DNA of 64,000 nt, taken from positions 2,728,001-2,792,000 of the forward strand of contig JAQOTA010000053.1 of assembly GCA_029532415.1 (NCBI GenBank), given 5' to 3'. The position numbers and the translations under genes are program-made. Shown piece after piece: positions 11,485 through 21,823 of this stretch. Origin of the DNA: Marasmius tenuissimus (taxonomy: Eukaryota > Basidiomycota > Agaricomycetes > Agaricales > Marasmiaceae). Each line of letters begins with the position of its first letter. The stretch's first letter is position 1. Under the pieces are notes generated by a model, which was not told the origin of the DNA, searched no databases, and was given only the letters and a program-made list of their open reading frames with translations.

Positions 11485-11994
11485 TGATGAGCCAGCATAG
11501 TTAAAGTGCACAGTGGGTATAACGAAGTAAACCTCACATGGGTAATACACAGAGTGTTCTTGAGATGCTTGAGAAGAGGTGATAATCGAGTAGATTGTCC
11601 TAAGGCTTAAGGCCTTTTGTCCAGTCTTTTATACATAAGTTTCTGGTACATGTAATGAGTATTACACTAACTGAAACTACTACTAGAAGTAGGTATTCGG
11701 CCCTAAAGGCGTAAAAGACATTAGTACTGTGTAAGTACTTCTACCATGAATGGTAGTATGCTTGGTGAGCATAGTCGTGTTTGCCTCATGTATTGAAGGC
11801 TCTACTTATGCTATTGGATAGCGACTGTCTATAGTGTCATATATGATGAAACTAGATGTACGTAGTAAGGTACGTAGACAGAGACGTAGTACTTGCATGA
11901 GAACGCAAGTGTTCTAGAGGCGTAGCTCTATAAATAGTGTGACGTGTAAACAACACGTCAACAGTGTATCACATGATTTCCATCATGTTCAACA
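11485..11994 (-). repeat. 3' LTR of element B
   Basis: The 510-bp LTR has TGATGAGCC...TTCAACA termini on the plus strand. It is rich in short perfect inverted repeats: CTACCAT/ATGGTAG at 11741-11756, ACTTGC/GCAAGT at 11891-11910, TGACGTG/CACGTCA at 11940-11960 and ACATGAT/ATCATGT at 11971-11988. The same sequence is present at 22835-24106, split by solo LTR C. Confidence 0.95.
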
Positions 11995-12029
11995 CTCCCC
12001 CTCACTAAGTTCATCATGCGATCATTGAA

Positions 12030-14321
12030 CTAGTGAAATGTTAATCCTAAAGATTGCCTGAACAATTCAAACTTTGTTTTGCCAAGATTCTTCGTAAGAA
12101 GATCAGCAGGTTGTTTAGCAGTTTCAACAAAATATATTTGAGTCTTTCCGTGTTCCACTGCTTCCCTGATGAAATGGTATCGATTGTCGATGTGCTTTGT
12201 TCTTTTATCAGTAGCTTCATTGCTGCTGAGAAAGATAGCGCCTTGGTTGTCGCTAACACATGGAACTGATCGAATAGGGAAGTTCAATTCGTTCAATAAC
12301 AATTTCATCCAGCAAGCCTGACGTGTACAGTCAGATAGAGCCATATACTCTGCTTCCGTGGATGATAATGCAACCGTTTTCTGTTTCTGAGAGACCCAGC
12401 AAACTGGTGCATTGGCAAGCTTTACGATATATCCAGTCTGTGATCGACGATCATCTTTATCAGTTGCCCAATCAGAGTCAGCAAAGGCAAGTAGTCCTTG
12501 ATTGGATCTACCATCGTAAATGAGTTCGTACTTTGCAGTGTGAACAAGGCATTTCACGATGTAAAGTGCCTTCTGGAGGTGTTCCTGATTAGGATTAGCT
12601 CCATACTGTGACATCTTGATTACAGCAAAGGATATGTCTGGTCTCGTTCCGAGAGCCAAGTAAAGTAATGATCTGATAACCGATTGGAATCTATGCCTAA
12701 TCTCGGGATTAACCTCCCCCTGGTTTTGGGTTGGGTTATGGCCTTCTGGCAAAGGCGTATATGCCGTTTTGGCGTTCAGAACTCCGAATTTACGAATTAT
12801 CTTTTCAAGATAGTCTCGCTGATCAAGGATCAGTCTGCGATTCTTCCGATCTCGAGTAATTTGCATTCGCAGAAATTCTGTTGGCTCGCCTAGATCTCGG
12901 CATTCCCAGATTTTCATGAATTCGCTTTTTAGTCTGTTGACAAGGTTGCAATCAGGACCCATAAATAAAGCATCGTCGACATAGACGATGGCAATGACCA
13001 TATTGCCATTCTTGTTGAAGACATATACGCCAGCATCGGATAAGCATCGTTTGAATCCCAGACGTTTCATGGATTCAGTACATTGACGCCACCAGGCACG
13101 AGAAGCCTGTTTTAATCCGTACAATGCTTTGCGTAACCTCCAAACCTTGCTGGAGTCCGTAACGAAGCCTTCAGGTTGTTCCATGTAAATCTCCTCATCT
13201 AAGGCACCATAAAGAAAAGCTGTTTTAACGTCTAGCGCAGAGATCTCCCAATCTTCAAGCGCTGCTAGTGCCAATAGAAGTTGTACGGTTTCAAATCGTA
13301 CTACAGGAGAGAACAACTCGTTATAGTCTATCCCTTGTTTCTGCGAAAATCCTTTCGCAACAAGCCTTGCCTTCTTATGGCCATCAGACTTGATGTCAAA
13401 TACCCAGCGGGATTTCACCGCTTTTCGGCCTTTGGGTAATGTGACCACATCAAAGACGTTTCTATCCTTGAGTGATTGTAATTCCAGTCTGCATGCTGTT
13501 TCCCAAGATGGTCGTTCATCTTTAGGACGCTTCTGGACTTGTTTGTATGTCCATTCACGAACATTATCATAACTACTGGCTTGAAAACCATATAGTTGAT
13601 AACCGTTATTCAGCAAGTAAACCAAGTAATTTTCTCCCCCTTGCTGAGCAAGATCGCTCATATTGTCATCCGTGTCCATAGGAGCGGCTGGATCAGGAAC
13701 CCTATTTGGTATTGTTTCAGGTTCATTTGTAGGATTAATCTGACTTTGCCAGTGTGCTTGAGATTCGATATCGCGTTCGATTTCAGTAGGATGTCGATTT
13801 CCGTAAACATTTAACGGACGGTTGGGAGTTACTCTATTTCTTGGAGGGTTTCTTCTGACAGCTGCTGGTGGAGGAGCTCGTAAGTTCTCCCACTCATCAT
13901 AGTCAGCTTGGCGAAATCCAAATGGATTTGTCCATCCAGAAGAACCAGCAGACCGTGGATCCGGACCATACTGATTAGGATTGTGATCAGAGCCTTTCGG
14001 TGATCCGAATCCATCAGTATTTGAATGATTGCCGTTGTGCACATCATCGCTTTTATCATCCGGGATAGGATCCAAGGGAGGATCTCCCCCAGGCTGATGA
14101 TCGTCATCATCTGATCCTGGTGGAGGTGGAGGATTGAAGAAATCATCATCATTGTGATGATCTCCGTGGCCATCATATGGGTACATTGGAAAGGGTATAG
14201 ACTGGACAGGTTTGTTGGTTTTATCAAACTCTATGGATCCGGGCACTTCTTTCTGACATTTAGGAAACCAGTTCTCATCGAAAACTGCTTGTGGAGTAAT
14301 GTATACAGAATTATTGGTTGT
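12030..14321 (-). pseudogene. Element B Pol, C-terminal part: RT and RNase H
   Basis: This continues the frame of the upstream pol segment after a TGA at 14322-14324. An acidic linker (about 240 residues with many D/H/P runs) precedes the reverse transcriptase. RT motifs are KTAFLYGALDEEIYMEQP, YGLKQASRAWW and the catalytic VYVDDALF near 12.97 kb. RNase H follows (FADSDWA, WVSQKQKTVALSSTEAEYMA, IDNRYHFIRE) with the usual C-terminal PADLLTKNLG. This part is intact for 738 codons from an internal Met at 14246. It is separated from protease/integrase by two stops, so it is called a broken segment of the polyprotein. Confidence 0.92.
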
Positions 14322-14324
14322 TCA

Positions 14325-14561
14325 AAAGAATCGATAAGCTTTTGATCCGCTCTCGTAACCAATGAAGATCATTGCTTCAGAGTGTGGAGCAAGCTTATTT
14401 TTACGTTTCGGTATGTATGCATATGCACCACATCCGAACGTCCTGAAGTATGAAACATCAGGCTTCTTTTCCTCAAACAATTCAACTGGAGTTCTATATT
14501 TCCTCAAACGAATAGGAGTTCTATTGTAGATATGGACGGCTGTGAGAATTGCAAATTCCCA
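14325..14561 (-). pseudogene. Element B Pol, integrase C-terminal segment between two stops
   Basis: The segment between the TAG at 14562-14564 and the TGA at 14322-14324 stays in the pol frame. It encodes the conserved copia integrase C-terminal region (YNRTPIRLR, FGCGAYAYIPKRK, IFIGYESGSKAYRF). It shows that only nonsense codons, not indels, interrupt the polyprotein. Confidence 0.85.
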
Positions 14562-17465
14562 CTAGTTTTCAGGCGCACAAGCCTGAAAGCGCATAGCTTC
14601 AGATTTTTCTCGTAGTGTACGATTAAATCTTTCTGCTTGTCCATTCTGTTCATGCACGTTGGGAGAGCCTCTTTGTGGAAATATTCCTAGAGAGTTATAC
14701 CAGTCCCATTGTTCATTTGAAAAGAATTCTCCCCCTCGATGGAAATGCACACTTTTGACCTTTTTATTAGTCTGGTGCTCTACAAGAGCTAGCCAATTGC
14801 GCAATTTCTGATCTGTATCACTCTTTTTACGAATTGGATATACCCATCCGTATGATGTTGCATCATCAAATAAGGTTAAAACATATTCATTTTGATAGTA
14901 AGAGCAAGTTGGATATTCTATCAAATCACCGTGCACAAGCTCAAGAGGCTCCTTAGCTCGTTTAGAGGATAAAGGGTACGATTTGGCAACCATTTTGCCT
15001 TTGGCGCAGCCTCGGCATGGTTTCGTTTCTCCCTTCGAAGTAACCAACTTCGTTGGAAGCCCTTTAACATTATCCATTAATTTTCCTAAGACTCTGGGAT
15101 CACAGTGTCCCATATGTCTGTGCCATAATTCAGAAGTATTGAAAGATACAACAGATGTGAAGGAAGTTTCTCCCACAAGAACCTTCGCGTTCATCCATCG
15201 TAAAGGATCATCTTTATGGCTTTGGTAAAAGCTCATTAAAAGAGAATCATCTTTCTTGCTCCGGATCGAAGTCTCTGGAGAGTCCAGTATAGTATAGTAA
15301 CCTATACTCCAGAACTTCCCACTAGAGATTAAACGATGTGGGCTGTCGGGATTATACATCACTGGGTATAACTTTGTGACTTGCATCACCCCTGCGCTAT
15401 TGGTGTGTCGGATGAGAACAGTACCATAGCCTACTATTTGCACATTTGCTTTATCACCCGCTGATGTAATAAGACCTATTGGCATTTCCAAAGTCTGATA
15501 GTCTGAGAAATCCGTTTTATACGGAGTCATATGCGCTGATGCCCCACTATCAAGTAGCCAGGCATTTTGCGTATTTCTCACTTCACAATCACTCGAAAAT
15601 GCAGCAGAAAACGACTTATATTTCGTCGTTGCATATACAGAAGAAATACTACATTTCCTTGGTACTGAGTTCCTTAGGATATGATAGTTCTGCATCGAGG
15701 ATTTAGTGAAAGTTTGACTATTAGAACTTTGAAACACTTGCCAGTCTCCACGATCGTTGCTTTCAGCCCAATCGTTATCAACTCCTTCAAGGCCATCTCC
15801 ATAGTCACAATCATCAAAGTACCGTTCATGCCATTGAAGTGGTTCTTGTTTCTGACTTTGGAATCCTTGGCGAACAAGAAGCTCTCGACGCTCCCTTGTT
15901 CTGAGTTCTTCTTGATAACGTTGATTAGCGGCGTCTTCAACAGCTATCCAAGCTTCCAATTGGCGTTTATAGTTCTGCCATTGAACGAATCTTGTGGCTT
16001 GATATGGCTGATTGTTATTAACAACCATAGTGGTATTGCCAATACTCGTGCCATTAGCAACGTGTAAGGGTATTCCATTAGTTCTTTCTCCAATTACTGC
16101 AGGTCCATAATTCTCGAATTGAGAGTTTCGGGGATCACTTGGAGATGTAACCCAGGGGTCAACCTCAGGTTGTTCATCTACCGGACTAAGTCTTTCCGGT
16201 TGATCCGGTGGAGCAGTGGTTGGTCGAGAAGGTACTTCAATGTAATCATCCTCTAAGGATTGTATGCCATAAAAAGATTCGGGAGAGCTTGGAGGTTTGT
16301 GGACGACTTGGTCCTGCCATTGTCGTACTCGAGGTGGTGTAGTTGCAGGGCAGTTTATGTATTCATGGGTAGGAAGGACTGGAGATTGGGAGCGATTCAT
16401 TTTCTCAGCTAATTCCATGAAATCTCCAGGGTATGTTCTTGATCGTTCACTGAAGCGACCACCCTTGAGTTCTCTTTGAGGAATATCAGCCTGAGTCATG
16501 GGAACAGACATTCTGATGTTGTTCATCCATTTGTACAAGTGCGTGTGCCAGTTACGAACATCTGGAAGACTAATGTGAGGGATGTGGCGAACCCAGCGCC
16601 TATTAAACCCTGGTTGTCTCCATTGGGATGCTCTAAATGGACTCGCTCTTATGTCTGTCGTTCCGAACAACCATTTTCCTTCAAGACCAAGTTTGACTAA
16701 CGAATGCCAAAAGATAGGATTCAACACTTGTACAGGAAGTGTGACATTCCTCTTGTTGACTCGGAAGGCTTCATCCACCGAAGTTGAACGAGGATTTCTA
16801 ACTCGTTGAACAAATTCTTCAACGGTGCTGATCCAATTTTTATTATTGATTTCAGCTATAACCGTCGATAGGTGTTGAAGGTTCCAGGTTTGGTATCCGT
16901 ATTCAAACGTGAACTTGTTATCTTCTACTGTTTCCACATGTAATATCCTTTGTTGTATGCGTAATTCATGAAGAGCTTGACGAGGTGTCATATTATGCAC
17001 CACATCTCTTCTGATAGCATACATAACAACATATTTTCTGGTCCTGATCAGAATCCAGATCCAAAATTTATGGTCTGATGAGTTGCGTATTAGGTTGCAA
17101 TGCATTCTGATCATGGATTCCTTCAATGCTATGTCGTTAATCGTCTGATTTCCGAAGTCTCGGAATATTTCGACGACAGGAAGTGGGAGTTTAATCCCAT
17201 TTATTACATGTGGTCTGGTATTCCTAAGGTTAACTCGTCGCATCAAATTGTCATATTGTTCTTTGTATTCTTGTAAGAATCGCCATTCAACTTTTCTATT
17301 GATGAGAGGTGGCTTTGTGATGTCATCTCCATCTTGAGAATAGTTTTCTGGTCTGAACAAATGAACAAAATCAACGTGGTTCCTAGGAAACATAGAATCT
17401 GCCCATGGTCCATAATCGTCAGGAGGTGTTGAGATTGTTACACAAATGTCTTTTTGTGTAGGCGG
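14562..17465 (-). pseudogene. Element B Pol, N-terminal part: long unknown region, protease, integrase
   Basis: A 943-codon ORF starts at Met 17393, and the frame stays open up to insert D. Residues 1 to about 600 match no domain I recognise: an aromatic- and Arg-rich part with W/H repeats, then a Pro/Ser-rich part. Copia elements normally go from Gag almost directly to protease. Then come the aspartic protease LLDSGASAHM (about residue 611), integrase zinc finger (LWHRHMGHCD ... CRGCAKGK) and core (VHGDLIEY, NGQAERFNRT). The second catalytic Asp position reads VHFHRGGEF: His replaces the Asp that element A keeps (RIDGRGE). The frame ends at TAG 14562 (...APEN, stop). The ancestral frame continues upstream into Gag. 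Confidence 0.88.
17462..17465 (+). repeat. Target-site duplication of insert D, left copy (GCGG)
   Basis: GCGG precedes TGTAGCGCC at 17466, and GCGG (20173-20176) follows ...TTTACA at 20172. The identity extends to seven bases (GCGGTGT) if the element is taken to begin at 17469. Both readings give the same empty site and restore the gag-pol frame. Confidence 0.7.
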
Positions 17466-17940
17466 TGTAGCGCCTGCTATTAAAAAGCAGCTTCGGAGCC
17501 TTGTTTTTGTGCGATTTTAGCATAAAACAGATAAGAAATGACTAGGTAATACGAGTACTAGAGCGAGTCCCGAGCGGCTAGTAAAAGGCTCAGATCCTAG
17601 CATAAGGAAAGAATAGCGCCTCGGAGGCGTCTCTCCTTATCTCTGAAAACTGTAGGAGTCGTATAACTGACGAAAGTATCACTTCGGAGGCACGACTAGG
17701 ACCTGTAGTCATAACAAGGGAATATCTCCAGTGGCTCGGAGGCATCGTACTAAGGATTAGAATAACAGAATCAGACTTAACGAAGACCCGTACTAGTAGG
17801 GATAGACAGAGGAGGTCACCGCGGAAGGATGGATGGTCGGAAAGCGAGACTAAGTCGAGCCTCAGAAGCTTGGTATAAGGTCGAGGCCTCGCCTCGGAGG
17901 CATGATTGATTCAAGTATACTAGGTATACCACAGGTTACG

Positions 17941-18635
17941 CTAGTCATCCATATTGGCTAGAGCTACCTCATCCCAACCGAAGTAATTATCTACGTCGGA
18001 ATCTTCAGGATAATAAGAATCAATGAAGGTTTCATGATCTAGATAATCGGTATAGAATGGATCGCATAAAATAGGATTATAGAAAGAAAAGGATCGAGAG
18101 AGCCAACGACCCATGACAGGGGAATATTGGAAGAACGAGAGCTTGGTATAGTCAAGCTTCGGAGGTGCTGGGCACTCAGCACAGCTGACGACGGCGTCGA
18201 TCCAAGCGTTGACGGCTCCAGGAGTACGAGCGGTTTTGAAGTCGAGGAAACCAACTCGAGCAATGGACTCGGCGACCATGTCAATAACAGACCTGGCGTC
18301 GTGAGGAATAAAGTGGTCAAAGGTGTCCTCGCAGAGATAGATTTCGTCCTGGATCATGTCGTAACGAATCACGTAGCCCCAGTAGATGGATCTATGGCGA
18401 CTGAGGAAGAAATGCTGGAAGATGATTCCGAGGATAGCCTCTCGTTCTGCGTCGAGTGGAATGGGTAGGATGATGCGGCGATCCTTGATCTTATTAGAGT
18501 AGTCTTCTGGATACCACCAGAGCTTATACAACTCTGAAGAGGGAGTCAGCAAGCCGCCTCGGAGTTTAGAAAATTGAGAGACTTACTATAGAGCAAGTTG
18601 CGGAAGTGATCTTCAATATTGTGCAAGCGTGCCAT
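17941..18635 (-). CDS. Unknown protein carried by insert D
   Basis: Exon 1, 18635-18587 (MARLHNIEDHFRNLLY), joins exon 2, 18533-17941, in frame across a 53-bp intron with GTAAGT donor and CAG acceptor (18534-18586). The product is about 214 aa, rich in Trp, Tyr and Asp, soluble, with no signal peptide and an acidic C-terminus (PEDSDVDNYFGWDEV). I do not recognise a domain. It does not look like Gag, a transposase or a nuclease. Being spliced and inside a repeat-derived block, it may be a captured host gene or the element's own accessory gene. It runs opposite to the TATA box at 19486. Upstream exons beyond 18635 cannot be excluded. Confidence 0.6.
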
Positions 18636-19485
18636 AGTGCGCTCGGGGAAAAAGTAAGCAAGGAACTGGGGCGACCTAGTATTTGCTTATACTGACCTCT
18701 GGACTTGCCGCAGAAGTGGAAATTTTACTTCGGAAACCAGGAAATTAGCGCTTCGGAGGCGTGGATCCGAACCAGGCACTGGGCGCTAAACAATGATCGA
18801 GAAGTGATCAAAGGAATTGCCCCATAGCTGTACCTCCACTGTACTCGTACATGGAGATATTGACTGTACAAAGGGCATAGTTGGTGCTGGTAGCCATACG
18901 CAGCGCTTGACTGCATTGGAAGGCAGGGGACTGAGAAAGAAAGGAATGGTGTACCGAAGAATCGAGTAGGAGTTCTGGCTGAACCATTGAACTATTACCC
19001 GGTATCTAAGGTACCAGGATTGGATATAGTGGGGCGACCATATGGATGGTAGGGCGTCAGAGCTATCCGACCTACAGAAAGGACATCGACCTGGCTGCGG
19101 ATGGCTGGGTAACTCGAGGAATATAGGTACCTACTAGCACTTCGGAGGCAGTACGTTGCTTCAGATGAAGGGAGTATATGCTTCGGAGGCAGACAGAACA
19201 GGATGACCTATGATGATTGAAGAGTCTGGAACCGGAGCATCACTGCTGCGGAGGCAGATAGGGAGAACGGAACCATTGATAGGAGAGACCCGGAAGAAAA
19301 GAATGTTAGAGAATGTTCGAGGCTGATGATACTTCCGAAGCAAATTATTGGTTTTGACTTTGGGGTTCAAAAGCGTAGATTAAACACAAAACTCTCCAAG
19401 TATATTCCAAAGTCGGTAGTTTATGCCTCCGAGGCATGATTTATTCGATATTTGTACAATTAGGTAGAATTAGAGCCTCCTAGGG

Positions 19486-19492
19486 TATATAA
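19486..19492 (+). promoter_or_regulatory. TATA box inside insert D
   Basis: TATATAA followed by a purine-rich leader is the only strong core-promoter-like motif in insert D. It points rightward. If D is a solo LTR, this fixes its transcriptional orientation as plus, opposite to its host element B. Confidence 0.45.
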
Positions 19493-20172
19493 GCAGTGGG
19501 GTTTTCATCAAGAATCCCCAAGCAATCCGTACGATTAGTATTCAGAGGATACGAAGCTATTCCACTTGTTGGGTAGTCAGTTGACTCGGGAGCGCTTCTG
19601 GAGAGACATTAGAACGGAATAGAACTTTGTTTGCCCAAACCTAGAAAATCCATTGAACACTTGCTTGACCTTGACTTTGCATTGTTTGTCTGCGACGCCG
19701 ACTTGACTGGCTGAGCTATTGTTGAACTTCCGAAGCTAATTGAGCTGAGGATATTGTTCGCCGTTGACAGTTGGTCTTCGGTCATTGACAGACTTGATTG
19801 GAGTCTTATTGCCATTGTTCGATTTTGATTGTCTTGTTGCCCCTCGCTGTTCGAGTGGTTCTGAAGCTAGTTGAAGCCTAAGAACGCACTTCCGAAGCAC
19901 CAAACAAAACTCTACGCTCCCCGAAACAACCTATAAACCTCTCTTCCGAACCCCACTTTTGACCTCTGAACTGGTTTCAGAGGCGAAGCTACCTTAGTTG
20001 GATAGTTTCTTGAGTCAGATTTCCTTCAGCCTACTATTGCAGTCTGGCTAAGAGCGGAACCTACGATCAACGCCGATCCCCGATTCCCGCACCCTTCAGC
20101 TACACTCTTGAGTGTTGGGAGGATTTGACCTACGAGTTAGATTTTATTATACACCGCGAGTGGCGCTTTACA

Positions 20173-21823
20173 GCGGTGTCATTTCGAGATTCTCACCTTG
20201 GTCAACTTCGTCCGCAGGCGAAGTATGATTAGGTGTCGCCTCTCGTCGTGGCATCGTGAAGATAATTTCTTCATTACTATGCGCGCCATAAGAGTGTTCA
20301 GAACATGTATGACTATCATTTGATGAATGATCAGATGAAGAGTCACTATCAGGTTCTGTTGGAGTATCAGAGATGTACACCAAAGGTGGTATCTTGTCTC
20401 CATCACTGTCTGTGTTTGAAATGGAAGTAGTAGCTGAAGTGATAGCTTCATCTACTTGTCGAACCTGTTCTTCTAGTTGAACAGTTCGTCTATTGTTCCA
20501 TTCTTGAACAGAAATGTGTCGTTCAGAGTGACTTTTCCTGTTAGCAGTGATTCTCTCTTCTAGGCGTGCCTGTTGAAGATCATACGTGTTTTGGAATGGG
20601 TTTGGTGCAGATGTGCTACCAGTGGGGTAGTGGTAGGACATATGAATGTTTACTGGTTCGGCCATTTCGCGTTCAAAAACTGAGCTAATTTGCTCGTTTA
20701 CTGCATTAATTCGTTTCTGGTATTCAGAAGGTTTCTCAGAAGGTTCAAGTACCGCAGTGTGCGATTGTTGTCCCCCTTTTTGAGTATCCTTCTTCTTTCC
20801 TTTGCCTTTTCCTTTGCCCTTTCCTCCTTTCTTCTTCCCTTTCTTGGGAGAAGATCCACCTTGGTTCTGATTGTTCTGGTTCTGGTTGTTTTTATTATTG
20901 TTCTTCTTTTGATTCGCAGAAGTACCAGAACGAGACTGATCAGACCATTTGGGAGGAGAGTTAAATTTATTAACACCAGAAATTTTGGCGTTATGGGCAG
21001 TGTAGGCTGCAGGACCAGAATGAATCCCATTCCTTCTATTCCATTCATTCGTAATTGCAGCAATCAAATCGGTAGGTTTTAGTTCTTCCTTCTTCATACG
21101 GGATACTTGCTGCTTAAAGAGCTGCCAGTGCTTTTCATTAAGCTTAGCTGTGATCATTAAGCACAGCAAGTCGTCCGAAATATCTACTCCATGATCCTTA
21201 AGTTGGTCCCGAACAGTCAACATGTAACTGATTCCCGGGACTGGGTTAAGGTGTTCAGGGAGTTGGACGTTATGCAAGTCCGTATATAGATTCATCATCT
21301 TTGAAGAAGATTGAACTCCAAACGTAGATTTGAAGTTAGATATGGTTGTGATTACCGAAGTTTTTTCAACATGCACGTCGTGAGCACGACGAGTTCGCAT
21401 TTTGATAATACCAATTACTTTGTTACGCCTTGAAATCCACTCAGTTAGAGCGGTAGCTTCTCCTGAAGTAGCAGGAGAAGATGTTTCAGGCATTACTTCA
21501 TCCAAGACTTGAGGTATGCCTTGGGTATAGAGGTAACCCTCAAGTAATCGGTACCATTCTTCGAAATTCGAACCATCATCTAGCAAAACTGGAATGATAC
21601 TGATTCCTCCTGACCCAGCAGGAAAGTTGCTGTCCGCAACCTGAGAGTACAACGGTTCTGTATTGTAAACTTCTACAGAATTTTCTACTTCCGTTCCCAG
21701 AGTATATCCCGGCGTATTTCGGACAAACGTCGTTGGGGGATTACTTGGGGAATGAGAAGCAGACCTAGATCCAGTTTGAGACATATTGAGGTCTGCCAAA
21801 AGTCCCGTGAGCATACTCTTCAA
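20173..21823 (-). pseudogene. Element B Gag, truncated by insert D
   Basis: The ORF from Met 21823 reads 551 codons and ends at a TAA supplied by insert D (20168-20170). In the empty-site sequence it continues into Pol. Residues about 70-290 look like the copia Gag capsid region (NFEEWYRLLEGYLYTQG, RRAHDVHVEK, LKDHGVDISDDLL). No CCHC zinc knuckle is present. In its place is an Asn/Gln-rich stretch and a Lys/Gly-rich tract (KKGKKKGGKGKGKGKGKKK, near residue 335) that could bind RNA by charge. A Ser/Asp-rich acidic tail follows. A second start, MSQTGSRSAS at 21784, is equally plausible. Confidence 0.85.

Larger units (their letters stand above)
17491..19898. repeat. Dispersed 10-11-bp motif GCYTCGGAGGC / GCCTCCGARGC
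   Basis: Copies or near-copies, partly palindromic, start at about 17491, 17618, 17682, 17733, 17859, 17891, 18156, 18556, 18750, 19139, 19180, 19246, 19332, 19424, 19727 and 19889. Those before about 19.3 kb mostly read GCTTCGGAGGC or GCCTCGGAGGC on the plus strand; those after read CTTCCGAAGC, its complement type. Spacing is irregular. The motif was not noticed elsewhere in elements A or B. Confidence 0.75.
17466..20172. mobile_element. Insert D: 2.7-kb unit in the gag-pol frame of element B (possible long solo LTR)
   Basis: This block separates Gag (...NLEMTP) from Pol (PTQKDICV...). Excising it with one duplicated target copy joins the two in one uninterrupted frame, so it is an insertion, not a spacer. 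Its ends are imperfect inverted repeats with TG...CA termini: TGTAGCGCC on the left and GGCGCTTTACA on the right. A plus-strand TATATAA (19486-19492) would suit an LTR core promoter, which argues for an unusually long solo LTR. A 7-bp duplication would instead suggest a DNA transposon. It carries about fifteen copies of GCYTCGGAGGC and a spliced minus-strand gene. No reverse transcriptase or transposase was seen. Confidence 0.75.

Noticed and set aside
17469..20172. The 2.7-kb block between gag and pol of element B as an intron (GTAAAG after ...CACCGCT, AG near 17478)
   Set aside because: Splicing at these sites does not keep the pol frame, whereas excision with one duplicated target copy does.
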